Of a stretch of 64,000 bases of DNA, positions 29,292 through 38,356 are shown piece by piece; the stretch's first letter is position 1, and every line of letters starts with the position of its first letter. This stretch comes from Natronoglycomyces albus (GTDB lineage: Bacteria > Actinomycetota > Actinomycetes > Mycobacteriales > Micromonosporaceae). The position numbers and the translations under genes were made by a program. Below the pieces are notes generated by a model. The model made no database searches, was not told where the DNA came from, and saw only the letters and a list, made by a program, of their open reading frames with translations. The stretch spans positions 2,790,001 through 2,854,000 of the forward strand of contig NZ_CP070496.1 of NCBI RefSeq assembly GCF_016925535.1. The letters run 5' to 3'.

Positions 29292-30651
29292 GTCTGATCT
29301 TTCACTTGCGGTCCAGGCCGCTATGCCCGGGGTTCGCGCTGACTTGGAGCGGCTAGTCCGCATTCCCTCGGTGGCGTTCCCCGGTTTCGACCACTCCCAC
29401 GTTTCGGCGTCAGCGCAGGCCGTTGAGCAGCTTCTTCGCGAGGCCGGGATGGAAACTGAGATCGTGACGGCGGCGACTCCCGAGGGAGAGCAGGGGCAGC
29501 CGGCTGTCATTGGTCGTTTGCGTGCGCCCGAGGGCGCGCCGACTGTGCTGCTGTATGCCCACCATGACGTGCAGCCTCCGGGCGATGCCGAGGCGTGGGT
29601 ACAGGACGATCCGTTTGAGCCCGAGGAACGCAACGGGCGTCTGTATGGTCGTGGCGCGGCCGACGATAAAGCCGGGGTCATGGCTCACTTGGCGGCGCTG
29701 CGCGCGTTCGATGGCAAGCCGCCGGTAGGGGTGACAATCTTCCTCGAAGGTGAGGAGGAGTTCGGTTCAGGCTCGCTGTTGAACCTGATTCAAGATCACC
29801 GTGACAAGCTTGAGGCCGACGTGGTGGTCATCGCTGACTCAGTGAATTGGAAGGTTGGCATTCCCGCGTTGACGACCTCGCTGCGTGGCCTGGTCAACGT
29901 GTTCGTGGATGTGCAGACGCTGAATCAGCCCGTGCATTCAGGTTTGTTCGGTGGTCCGGTTCCCGATTCGTTGACCGCGCTATGTCACGTGTTGGCCGCC
30001 CTGCACGATGAGAACGGCGATGTGGCCGTCGAGGGTCTGGTCGCGCGAGACGCCAGTGAGCTGGACACCGATGAGGAGAGTCTGCGCGCTGAGTCGGGGA
30101 TGCTGCCGGGGACGGAGTTCATTGGCACCGGGCGCTTGACATCGCGGCAATGGACCAAGCCCTCGGCCACAGTGCTGGGGATTAGTGGCCCGGAGCCCGA
30201 GACCGCGGCGAACGCCTTGCAGGGAGCTTCGCGGGCGAAGGTGTCGTTCCGTATCGCCCCCGGAGACAATGCCGAAAGCGCGTTCGCGGCGATCAAGGCA
30301 CACATCGAGGCTTCGGCCCCCTGGGGGGCCACGGTGTCAGTGACCCCGGAAAAAGGCGCGGCCGATCCGTGCGCCATCGACGCGACGGGTCCCTATTTCG
30401 AGGCCGCGCGGGAGGCGTTCACGACTGGTTGGGATGGGCAAGAGCCCGTCGATGTCGGCATCGGTGGTTCGATTCCGATGATCGCGATGTTCCAAGAAAT
30501 GTTTCCGCAGGCGGCGATCCTGGTGACGGGCGTGGAGGACCCGGATTCACGCGCCCACGGCCCCAACGAGAGCGTGCACTTGGGCGAGTTTGAGCGCACA
30601 TGTGTGGCTGAAGCGCATCTGCTGGCGAATCTGGCAAAACTGCGCAAGTAG
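29281..30651 (+). CDS. M20-family metallopeptidase (dipeptidase)
   Basis: 456 residues. M20 zinc peptidase with ligands in order: His in YAHHDVQPPG (near 100), Asp in GRGAADDKAG (near 130), Glu pair in LEGEEEFGSGS (near 157), Asp in IADSVNW (near 182) and a C-terminal His in AHGPNES (near 428). The dimerisation/lid domain is present. Length and motifs fit the dipeptidase/CNDP-like branch. An ATG at 29290 is an alternative start. It ends with a strong terminator 14 bases after the stop. Confidence 0.93.
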   Translation: MGVMSDLSLAVQAAMPGVRADLERLVRIPSVAFPGFDHSHVSASAQAVEQLLREAGMETEIVTAATPEGEQGQPAVIGRLRAPEGAPTVLLYAHHDVQPPGDAEAWVQDDPFEPEERNGRLYGRGAADDKAGVMAHLAALRAFDGKPPVGVTIFLEGEEEFGSGSLLNLIQDHRDKLEADVVVIADSVNWKVGIPALTTSLRGLVNVFVDVQTLNQPVHSGLFGGPVPDSLTALCHVLAALHDENGDVAVEGLVARDASELDTDEESLRAESGMLPGTEFIGTGRLTSRQWTKPSATVLGISGPEPETAANALQGASRAKVSFRIAPGDNAESAFAAIKAHIEASAPWGATVSVTPEKGAADPCAIDATGPYFEAAREAFTTGWDGQEPVDVGIGGSIPMIAMFQEMFPQAAILVTGVEDPDSRAHGPNESVHLGEFERTCVAEAHLLANLAKLRK

Positions 30652-30664
30652 TATTCGCGCAGCT

Positions 30665-30698
30665 GGGGCCCGAAACGACAGTGTTCGTTTCGGGCCCC
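30665..30698 (+). terminator. terminator of M20 peptidase
   Basis: Perfect 14-bp stem (30665-30678 with 30685-30698), 6-base loop, followed by ATTCTTGT. It lies 14 bases after the M20 stop. Confidence 0.88.
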
Positions 30699-31304
30699 AT
30701 TCTTGTGTGCGCAGCAGGCCGCTAGGGCCCGAGGAGGGTCTTGACGTGTTCGTCCTTGTTCCGGGCCTGCTCCTCGAGCCCCTTCTCGACCACCTCTTCG
30801 AGGCTGACGCGCAATTCCTATCCCGATCCCAATACCTGTTTCACACTCCTGGCCTCCGCGCGGCGCACCTGCTACCGTCGCGCCGCGCGTAACCACAGCC
30901 TGGACCAATACCCGCGCGAAACCGACCCCCTACGACGGCACGCCCGCGACCTGCTACGCGCTGACGGACTCATCAGAACAGGCGGAGGACTCCGTCGACC
31001 TGTTCGTCTTGGCCGTCATTGGTTGGCTCAACTCCGAATCCCCCTGCGTCGAATCGATCGCCCGCCAGCACCACTGTGATCTCTCGGCACTACATACCGG
31101 CGCGGAATGCGGCTTCGGGATTAAAGCACCGCAGTCACAGACGGGGCCTATCATCGACAGCGAAGCACAACATGTGCCAAATGGCGTCGCGTCGCTGCGG
31201 GAGTGGCGCGACGCCACCTCTACTCATCGTTGCAGTCATCTTCCGATGTTTCGGATACTGTTTTCACGCAACTACCCAACATCTGACCGAATGGTGAGTC
31301 CTCC
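30699..31304. other. intergenic with possible small ORF or gene remnant
   Basis: About 600 bases between the M20 terminator and the RND gene. Apart from the 30-codon frame at 30722-30814 no frame looks coding. Overlapping short frames here have no recognisable motif. The RND promoter is expected near its right end. Confidence 0.5.
30722..30814 (-). CDS. possible 30-residue ORF or gene remnant
   Basis: A minus-strand frame from a TTG at 30814 codes for a highly charged helical peptide (VSLEEVVEKGLEEQARNKDE core, ending LLGP). Its third codon positions are almost all G or C, as in real genes here, unlike the other frames in this gap. An in-frame stop lies just before the TTG, with GGATAGGAA in between as a weak ribosome site. 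It may be a true small protein or the C-terminal end of a decayed gene. Confidence 0.35.
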   Translation of the reverse strand: MRVSLEEVVEKGLEEQARNKDEHVKTLLGP

Positions 31305-33611
31305 ATGCGCCAGCCTTCCGACGCGCCCTTCCTCGCCTCACTGGTCCTGCGCTGGCCCGCTCTCGTCATCGTCGCGATCCTCCTGCTCACTGGCGGATTT
31401 GGATATTTCTCCACCCAGGGCACCACGGTCGACGCCAATACGTTTGACAACGAAACCACCGAAGTCCTCGACCTGCTTGACGCCGAATTTGGCGATCAGC
31501 AGGCGGTCTTGCAACTGATTGTCACCGCTGAGGACGGTATCCGCGGCGGCGCGGCCCTGGAGGCCGCCATCGACATCAAGCAGGCCGTTCTCACCGGCGC
31601 TCAGTCAGGTTCGCTTGCCGACCCACAGGGAAACCAACCAATCATCGCCTACAGCGACGGCGTCGAAATGGCGGCCGACAACGCCGGAATCGAGCCCGAT
31701 TCACTCACCGACGACGAGCTCGCCGCCCTGTACGACACTGCCGCCGAGCAGGCACCCGCCGAAATACAGCGCCTGCTCGATTCCCTCATCGCCGACCAAC
31801 AGCAACCCGAGTCGGGCCTGATCCTCGTGTTTCAAGACACCACCGGGCTCGACAGTGACCAGGTCACCGCGGCCCAACGGGACATGGGTGACTTGGTCGC
31901 CGCCCTCGACCTACCCGCAGGCGTCACCGTCGAGCCCTTCAGCCTGGAATTGTTGATCAACGACCAGGACATCGGGGCCGAAGTTGGGCAACTCTTCGGC
32001 ACAGCCTTGCTGGGCATCATGATCGTGCTCGCCATTGTCTACTGGGTGCGCCCCCAAGCTGGTGCCCGCTGGCTCGTCACGCGCCGTACCCTCGCCGACG
32101 TAGCCATCACCCTCGGGGTCATCGTCATGTCGGTGATTTGGATGCGCGGCATCGGCACCCTGTTGGGGCCCGGGTACGCCGACCTCATCGGACCCTTCTC
32201 TCCACAGACCGATGTCGTTCCCATCCTCCTGGTCGGACTTGGGGTCGACTTCGGCGTCCATATGTTGGCCCGTTACCGGGACGAGCTAGGAGCTGGCCAC
32301 AGCCCCAACACCGCATACCGCACTTCGGCGGCAACCATCGGCGTCACGCTGGCTGTGGCCACGGTCGCGACCGCGATTGGTTTCCTCACCAACTTGACCA
32401 GCCCGGTCGAATTCATCCAAACTCTTGGCGCTTTGGCCGCTATCGGCGTCACCTCAGCCTTTCTCATCACCCTGACCTTCCTGGCCGCGATACGCATCTT
32501 GCTGGATCGCCGAGCCGAACGCGGGAACAAGCTTCCCGCCGCTTCCTTGGCTGGTCAGTCACAGCAACGACTCCCCCGCGCCGCCCAGCGCGCCGTCTGG
32601 TTCGCGCAACGCGCCCCACTGCGTGTCCTGGCGGCGGCGCTGCTGCTGACCGCCGCTGGAGCATACGGATTCACGCAGCTAGACGCCCGTTTCGACCGCA
32701 CCGACTTCGTTCCGCAAAACGCGCCGCAGCTTGCCACGTTGCAACAGCTCGAAGAACAGTTCGGCGGCGGCCTCGAGGAGTCAACCCAAGTGTTGTTGCG
32801 GGGAGACCTCTCGACTCCTGAGGCTCAATCGGCGCTGGAGGAATCCCTCAGCCGGGCAGAACAGATCGACGCGGTCGATGCAGTGCGGGGAGAGCCCGAG
32901 ATCAACGATGAGGGCTCAATCGGGCGGGTCGACCTACTGACCAACGCGCGGCTGTCCGGGGCTCTGGATCTGTCCGATGACCTCATTGCCGCTTTCGCGC
33001 CGCTGCGCGACATCGGAGTGGAGACCGTTCCCGCCTCCATCGAAAAAGCCCAAGCCGAACTCACCGAACAAATCAGCGGCACCCAGGCACGTTCCCTGAC
33101 GATCGCGCTCGCGGCGGCGACGCTGTTGCTCATCGGTTTTTACTGGCGCACCGAACGACGCCCGCTTCTGGGCATCGTGGCGTTGATGCCAGCGGCGATT
33201 GTCCTGTCATGGACATTCGGCACGATGGCTCTCACCGGAATCCCGCTCAACCCCGTCACGGCCACGTTGACAGCGCTTTCCATCGGGATCGCTGTGCCCT
33301 TTACCGTCTATATCGTCTCCCGGTTCCTCGAAGAGAGGCGCCATCATGAGGCCATCGAGGCCCTGCGCCGCACGCTGCGACGCACTGGCGGCCCATTGGC
33401 GGGCTCAACGGTGACTACAGCGATCGGGTTCGGAATCCTGATCACTTCCAGCTTGCTGCCGTTCAAGCAGCTGGGATACATCATCGTCTACGTGCTTATC
33501 TTCTCGATGATCGTGTCGCTCTTCGTCTTGCCCAGCCTGCTGGTGCTGTGGGACCGCTGGAACAATCACGCACCGTCAAGGCATGTGAGCGCACCCAAAC
33601 CGAAGGAATGA
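31305..33611 (+). CDS. RND/MMPL-superfamily transporter (HAE3-like)
   Basis: 768 residues with the two-fold RND plan: one N-terminal helix, a large extracytoplasmic loop (about 35-220), a block of five helices, a second helix and loop (about 440-600), and five more helices. The GLGVDFGVHM segment near 305-314 is the RND helix-4 acidic motif region. The size and single-chain layout match hydrophobe/amphiphile efflux-3 proteins and hopanoid-type HpnN relatives rather than tripartite pumps. The substrate is probably a lipid or other hydrophobic compound, by family. No accessory lipoprotein is nearby. Confidence 0.88.
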   Translation: MRQPSDAPFLASLVLRWPALVIVAILLLTGGFGYFSTQGTTVDANTFDNETTEVLDLLDAEFGDQQAVLQLIVTAEDGIRGGAALEAAIDIKQAVLTGAQSGSLADPQGNQPIIAYSDGVEMAADNAGIEPDSLTDDELAALYDTAAEQAPAEIQRLLDSLIADQQQPESGLILVFQDTTGLDSDQVTAAQRDMGDLVAALDLPAGVTVEPFSLELLINDQDIGAEVGQLFGTALLGIMIVLAIVYWVRPQAGARWLVTRRTLADVAITLGVIVMSVIWMRGIGTLLGPGYADLIGPFSPQTDVVPILLVGLGVDFGVHMLARYRDELGAGHSPNTAYRTSAATIGVTLAVATVATAIGFLTNLTSPVEFIQTLGALAAIGVTSAFLITLTFLAAIRILLDRRAERGNKLPAASLAGQSQQRLPRAAQRAVWFAQRAPLRVLAAALLLTAAGAYGFTQLDARFDRTDFVPQNAPQLATLQQLEEQFGGGLEESTQVLLRGDLSTPEAQSALEESLSRAEQIDAVDAVRGEPEINDEGSIGRVDLLTNARLSGALDLSDDLIAAFAPLRDIGVETVPASIEKAQAELTEQISGTQARSLTIALAAATLLLIGFYWRTERRPLLGIVALMPAAIVLSWTFGTMALTGIPLNPVTATLTALSIGIAVPFTVYIVSRFLEERRHHEAIEALRRTLRRTGGPLAGSTVTTAIGFGILITSSLLPFKQLGYIIVYVLIFSMIVSLFVLPSLLVLWDRWNNHAPSRHVSAPKPKE

Positions 33612-33798
33612 CGCCTCACCACCCCAGGCAGGCGGATTAATTCCGTGGTCGCGTTCCAGCGTGCAATTAGTCGCCGCAGCTCCTCCCCCGATGGGCTGCC
33701 GCCAACTAGCCCGCCATCGGGCACGTGAGTAAAGAGGCGTCTCAACCCAAGTACGCCAATGCGGTCACCAATCCGCTACGGGCAGGCATAATCGCTAG

Positions 33799-34122
33799 AT
33801 GACCGACATATACGCGCTTTTGCACTACTACCCGCACACCGACGACGAAATAGCCTACCGAGGCCGCCTACACACCAGTACAGACCATAACCACGACCCA
33901 CCAATCAAGGTCGGAGTCATTCAAGGAAATGAACATGTCACCGAGCACCTGGCATCGTTGATTGACCAGGGGGCACCGGCGAAGCTAGATATCTCCTGGG
34001 AAGGTTCCACTCGGCAATTCGGTCCTGGAGAATTCACCGTCCATTCGGCTAGCCCGGGCGACGAACAAGTGCGGATCACGTTGGACGGCAATCTGAGCTT
34101 CACAGACCTACCACCGGATTGA
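33799..34122 (+). CDS. unknown 107-residue protein
   Basis: Small soluble protein with no recognised domain. Composition is polar, with HTDDE and HTSTDHNHD stretches near the N-terminus and a GPGEFTVHSASPGDEQVRI segment suggesting beta strands. CATAAT (33787-33792) lies six bases before the ATG with no Shine-Dalgarno, so the message may be leaderless. It stands alone between the RND gene and tRNA-Arg. Codon GC is a little lower than in neighbours. No function can be assigned. Confidence 0.55.
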   Translation: MTDIYALLHYYPHTDDEIAYRGRLHTSTDHNHDPPIKVGVIQGNEHVTEHLASLIDQGAPAKLDISWEGSTRQFGPGEFTVHSASPGDEQVRITLDGNLSFTDLPPD

Positions 34123-34398
34123 GGGCAAACGATCCTCACCGACCCTGGGAAAATCTGACCGCTTCTGAACTGGTGGCGGCCTGACTCAAACGGTTGCTCT
34201 CAGTGACCAACTAAAAAGGGTATCGATGGCCCAGCGTCTGCGCATACTGGCTTTGGGGGACCACGTTAAGAACGAAGCTTTCACCGGTCGTGACACAAGC
34301 GGTGACACGAAACCGGGCTCAGCGCGCAAGCGATTCCGCAAGCGACCGAAGCGGCAACGACACCGCAGGTCAAAGAGCCGCAGAAGAGGGAGAGAAAG

Positions 34399-34472
34399 CG
34401 CGCCAGGCAGGATTCGAACCCGCGACCAAGAGCTTAGAAGGCTCCTGCTCTATCCAGCTGAGCTACTGGCGC
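34399..34472 (-). tRNA. tRNA-Arg (TCT)
   Basis: 74-base cloverleaf on the minus strand: acceptor GCGCCAG with CTGGCGC, normal D-arm, T-arm GCGGGTTCGAATCCTGC, and anticodon loop CTTCTAA carrying TCT (arginine, AGA codons). The 3' CCA is not encoded. No terminator with a T-run is directly adjacent. Confidence 0.95.
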
Positions 34473-34902
34473 CCGGGTGCACGTAAACACCACCGGAAAG
34501 CCTACCGTGGCCGCGCACTTCTTCGACAAGACCCCATTCACAGTGTTGCCTAGATGATCTTGCGTTTCGGAAAATCTGGTGCGAGGTCGCGGGAGTTGAG
34601 CAACTGGAAGCCCCGTGGGGTGCACCGCTGACCTGGAGTGAGGCTGCGGCAAGGGGCTAAGGACAGAATTCGGGGCACCGCAAGGAACAGGTGATCAAGT
34701 GATCCTTTGCGGTGCCCCGGAATTGCTGACCCAGATCAATAAGTAGTCGCTCACTTGCCTGAAGTCAAGGTAATCGCCGCGTGTTGTTGCCAGGTTGTTA
34801 TCCGTTGCGCCGCAAGTGTCGTCAATCTGACTTAACGCCAATAGCGCTGTAGCGACCATGTGGCACACTGGGGTCATCCGACCGTGAAGGAGCCCCACTG
34901 GA
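34473..34902. other. intergenic, hairpin present
   Basis: About 430 bases between tRNA-Arg and the M48 gene. It holds a long imperfect inverted repeat at 34667-34724. No coding frame is convincing. The M48 gene has GAAGGAG eleven bases upstream of its ATG. Confidence 0.5.
34667..34724. repeat. imperfect inverted repeat (about 19 paired bases per arm)
   Basis: AATTC-GGGGCACCGCAA-GGA pairs with TCC-TTTGCGGTGCCCC-GGAATT across a central loop, with small bulges. It could be a transcription terminator or an attenuator ahead of the M48 gene. Position does not settle which. Confidence 0.6.
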
Positions 34903-35901
34903 ATGGCCGACAACCAACCAACCTCACGCCAGCCGGTGACACTGCGGGGAATCTCCTCGCGCGCCTGGGAGCATCCGGCCGATCGCGGCGCTCTCGTGGC
35001 GCTACGGGAGCTGCGCGGCTTTGACGCGGTCTTCAAGAAGCTCTCCGGTCTCTTCAACGAGCGCGCCATCCGTCTGACCTACCTGGGCTCGGCGGTGCGT
35101 GTTGACCGCCACCAGTACACACGGGTACACGAGGCATATATGAACGTCGCCGCCGTGCTGGACGTGGAGAAACCCCCAGAACTCTTCATCACCCGCAACC
35201 CCGATCTTGGCGGCATGTGCATTGGAATTGACCGCCCCATCATCGTTATCAACTCCGGCAGCCTCGATGTGCTGGACGAACCCGAGCTGCGGTTCCTGCT
35301 AGCCCACGAACTGGGCCATGCGGTCTCCGGCCATGCCCTCTATCGCACGATGCTGGAGTGGCTGCTGCGGCTAACCTCAGGCATCTCCTGGATGCCGCTG
35401 GGAGCCATCGGCCTGCGCGTCATCATTGCCGCATTGTGCGAATGGAGTCGCAAGAGCGAGCTGTCAGCAGACCGCGCAGGGACGCTAGCCACCCAGGACC
35501 CCGCGGCCGCACTGCGAGTCATGGCGAAGCTGGCCGGTGGGGGCGACTTGTCGGACGTAGACCAAACCGCGTTCCTCCAACAGGCCAAAGAGTTCGAAAG
35601 CGGCGGCGATTTGCGGGAGAGCTTCCTCAAATTGATGCTGTTGGAACAGCGAACGCACGACTTCGCCGTGGCCAGAGCCGCAGAGCTGCAGCACTGGATA
35701 CACGATGGCGACTACCAGGAGTACCTCTCGGGTTCCTACCCGAAGCGAGAAGACGACCGAGACGCATCCATTAGCGCTGAGGCCAAAGCCGCGGCGAAGT
35801 CCTACAAAGAAGCGTTCGAATCCACAGGCGATCCATTGGCAAGCCTCGTTCGTAAGGTCCGCGACAGCTTCACCAGCGACTCCGGCCAAGAGGGAAAGTA
35901 G
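34903..35901 (+). CDS. M48-family metalloprotease
   Basis: 332 residues. Zinc protease with HExxH (HELGH near residues 134-138) and the third ligand Glu in SRKSELSADRAG (near 187). One or two hydrophobic stretches after the active site (about 147-180) may insert into the membrane. This resembles the HtpX/Ste24-type M48 proteins of actinobacteria, which act on membrane or misfolded proteins. The C-terminal 60 residues are polar. The start ATG has GAAGGAG upstream. It appears monocistronic. Confidence 0.9.
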   Translation: MADNQPTSRQPVTLRGISSRAWEHPADRGALVALRELRGFDAVFKKLSGLFNERAIRLTYLGSAVRVDRHQYTRVHEAYMNVAAVLDVEKPPELFITRNPDLGGMCIGIDRPIIVINSGSLDVLDEPELRFLLAHELGHAVSGHALYRTMLEWLLRLTSGISWMPLGAIGLRVIIAALCEWSRKSELSADRAGTLATQDPAAALRVMAKLAGGGDLSDVDQTAFLQQAKEFESGGDLRESFLKLMLLEQRTHDFAVARAAELQHWIHDGDYQEYLSGSYPKREDDRDASISAEAKAAAKSYKEAFESTGDPLASLVRKVRDSFTSDSGQEGK

Positions 35902-35980
35902 TTTCGGCCCCGGTTGCCCGGGGACCGATAATCATAGGACCGCGCCAGCCCCCTCGAAGAGGACGACCGATAACGCAGGG

Positions 35981-36376
35981 TCAGCCATTGCTTCCATCTG
36001 CGGGATTCTGGCCAGCGCGCAGGGAATCGCGAATTTCGCGCAGTAGCAAAATCTGCTCGTCTACTTGTGCGGCTTTGGGCTTGGAGAACCGTGCCGCGAG
36101 CTTGTTGGCGGGGACCACGATCACGAAGTACACCGCGGCCGCCGTCATGGCGAACACCAGCAGCCCGTTGATGAATACCGCATAAGGGAAAACGACTCCG
36201 TTGATGGCGAATTCGCCGCCGACTTCGTCCCCACCGGTGACCAGAACGATCAGCGGCTCCAGGAACGCTGTTCCAAAGGTGGCGACCAGCGCCGTCAAGG
36301 CACTGCCCATGACGACCGCCACCGCGAGTTCAATAACGTTGCCGCGCAGCAGGAACTCTTTGAAACCCTTCAGCAT
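35981..36376 (-). CDS. mscL: large-conductance mechanosensitive channel
   Basis: 131 residues. Complete MscL with the N-terminal amphipathic helix (MLKGFKEFLLRGNVIELAVAVV split across the signature), first pore-lining helix (about 14-42), periplasmic loop, second helix (about 66-90) and the cytoplasmic C-terminal helix. It opens under membrane tension to release solutes during osmotic down-shock. The sequence after the second helix is charged, as usual. It is convergent with the M48 gene. Confidence 0.97.
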   Translation of the reverse strand: MLKGFKEFLLRGNVIELAVAVVMGSALTALVATFGTAFLEPLIVLVTGGDEVGGEFAINGVVFPYAVFINGLLVFAMTAAAVYFVIVVPANKLAARFSKPKAAQVDEQILLLREIRDSLRAGQNPADGSNG

Positions 36377-36682
36377 GACTGTTCTCTCCTTGAATTGTCG
36401 AACTATGCGAACGGCTGGGACCAGATTGGGCCTGGCCCCACAGCCAGGTCCGGGCGAGTCTTGCGCGGATCGGCCCGGAGTAGGCCCCGCATGGGGCAGT
36501 TACCACCTTCGCCCGGTTTGCCCCCTCTGACGGTAGCCTCCGCGAATGCGACCACTTGAGGCCCTCCGCCCCAGTCAAAGTCGGAACTTTGTGTGGAAGT
36601 TCTCTCAGGGGGCTTGGCTTTTAAGTAAAACCGCAGTACGTTTCGTTGATACTCCCGGTCGAGACGCCAAGGACGCGAAACC
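36377..36682. other. intergenic between mscL and the riboswitch
   Basis: About 300 bases. It holds the mscL promoter side and the upstream part of the riboswitch-controlled unit. No protein frame is convincing. Confidence 0.5.
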
Positions 36683-37025
36683 GTGTCCGCTCGATTGGGC
36701 CGCCGAATCACAACTGTGAACCGGGGACCCACTTCACATGATGCGATCCACGATCAGTAATCGTCGCGTCACGGGGCGAATCCCGCACACACAGAGTCGC
36801 GGTTTAACAGAGCTGAGGAATCCAAAAGCTCTGTAGACAATGGAAGTCGCGCCGCAGCCGGTGACACCGCTGCCAGCCAGGCCGACGACCATGCGGTGGC
36901 CAGTGGGCCAACCCGGAACGGCACCCCCGCCGATCTGGGTGACCACCACCCTCCACCGCCCGACTCTTACAGCAGGTAGGGCGATCTTCCCGCCCGAGCC
37001 CGACAGCTAACTCGGTAGGCGGCAC
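36683..37025 (+). promoter_or_regulatory. c-di-AMP riboswitch (ydaO/yuaA class)
   Basis: Conserved ydaO segments occur in order: GGGGACCC (36723-36730), GGGGCGAATC (about 36773-36782; consensus GGGGTGAATC), GGTAGGGCGATCTTCC (about 36975-36990) and the hallmark GAGCCCGACAGCTAAC (about 36996-37011) followed by a GGTAGGCGGCAC closing stem. The end pairs with CCGTGTCCGC at 36681-36690 as the P1 helix. This riboswitch binds c-di-AMP and in actinobacteria often precedes cell-wall hydrolase genes, as here. The boundaries are approximate, and the variable region between motifs is longer than usual. Confidence 0.9.
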
Positions 37026-37171
37026 AGAGCTTTACTCAACCTAGCCACCGCACGGCCATGGCCGGTGATGTGTTCGAACAGTGAACCCCAAAGGGGACAC
37101 ACTCACCGCACTTTGGTGGGTGCAGATGTGCATATTCGTGGGCGTCTGTCCCTCTGTGCGCTGGCGAAAGC

Positions 37172-38356
37172 TTGGGTAGGGCTCGTCGGAAGAAAGGTCC
37201 ACTCGGCTTGTCTACACCAAGCTATTTCCATAGAAGTGCCTCTACGGGCCGTCACAGACGGGCAAAAGAGGCCCATAAAACCACCCATCCGTGGGCGCTG
37301 ACGAAACGATCGTTGGCGCTGGCTGGAGTCACCGTCCTTTCCATGGGCATCGCTGTGTTGGGGCCGGCCAGCCCCGCCGCGGCCGATGGACAGAAGGTCG
37401 GTAACGCAGTTACCGCCTACGGCCTCACCGCCGCCACTACCCCAGAGGTGACCGATGTCGACCTCGACGAGGCCACTATCGATGAACTCGATGAGCATCT
37501 CGAAGAGCTTGACGAGGCGATGGAAACCGCCGAAGCGCAACTGGGCGAATTGACCGAGGCGCATTCGCAAAAGCAGGCAGCCATTGACGCGGCCAACGGC
37601 GTCATTGCCGATAGCTCGGAGCGTTTTAGCTCCGTTTCGGAGGCTGTGGGCAGCGGCGAGACTTTGGCTAGCAGGTTGGGGGCGCTCGCTCATTCGACGA
37701 AGGGCGCCTCGGATGCTCTTGCCGAGGCAACTGACACGGTCAATCGCAAGCAGCCGATCGTCACGGCTTTGGTCGGTGAGGTGGAGAGGGCGCAGAGCAT
37801 CCTCTCCGACCTCGACGAACACATCGACTCAGTTGAGTCTGTGATCGCCCAGCTGGAGGAGGAAGCGGCACGGGCCCAAGCTGAAGCGGAGGCGGAAGCG
37901 GCCGCTGAAGTTTCCCGGGCAGAGGAATCGGCGGCAAGCAGTTCTGACTCCTCGTCGGATTCGTCCAGTTCGGGTTCGAGTTCGAGCTCCAATGAGGCCA
38001 CCTACAACGCCAGCGCGGCCCAAAACGCCGTGGACTTCGCCTATAACCAGATTGGAAAGCCGTATGTCTTCGGCGCTGCGGGGCCAGGTTCTTACGATTG
38101 TTCTGGTCTGACACAGGCTGCCTTCGCGGTCTCTGGTGTCAGCCTGGCGCATAACGCCGCTACCCAGATAAACCAGACTCAATCTATTGCTCGCAGCGAT
38201 CTGCGGCAGGGTGACCTGGTGTTTTATCAAAACGGCGGCCATGTGGCGATCTATATCGGCAGCGGTGAGGTCATTCACTCTCCCAAACCCGGTGACGTTG
38301 TCAAGGTTGCGCCTGTGGACATGATGACCCCGACTAGCTACGGACGCGTCGGCTAG
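37172..38356 (+). CDS. secreted NlpC/P60 peptidoglycan endopeptidase
   Basis: 394 residues from the TTG at 37172; a TTG at 37208 with AAAGG ten bases upstream is an equal alternative, and no ATG/GTG fits. A long basic N-region precedes a signal peptide (about 50-72, ending SPAAAADG-like). Next come a coiled-coil region (about 90-230), an Ala/Glu stretch, a Ser-rich linker (about 250-272) and the NlpC/P60 domain (about 280-394) with catalytic Cys in YDCSGL and His in GHVAIYIG. It cleaves wall peptides like RipA or Streptomyces hydrolases. It is controlled by the upstream c-di-AMP riboswitch. Confidence 0.92.
   Translation: MGRARRKKGPLGLSTPSYFHRSASTGRHRRAKEAHKTTHPWALTKRSLALAGVTVLSMGIAVLGPASPAAADGQKVGNAVTAYGLTAATTPEVTDVDLDEATIDELDEHLEELDEAMETAEAQLGELTEAHSQKQAAIDAANGVIADSSERFSSVSEAVGSGETLASRLGALAHSTKGASDALAEATDTVNRKQPIVTALVGEVERAQSILSDLDEHIDSVESVIAQLEEEAARAQAEAEAEAAAEVSRAEESAASSSDSSSDSSSSGSSSSSNEATYNASAAQNAVDFAYNQIGKPYVFGAAGPGSYDCSGLTQAAFAVSGVSLAHNAATQINQTQSIARSDLRQGDLVFYQNGGHVAIYIGSGEVIHSPKPGDVVKVAPVDMMTPTSYGRVG

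Noticed and set aside
34226-34553. Plus-strand frames crossing tRNA-Arg
   Set aside because: They run through a complete tRNA gene and look random.
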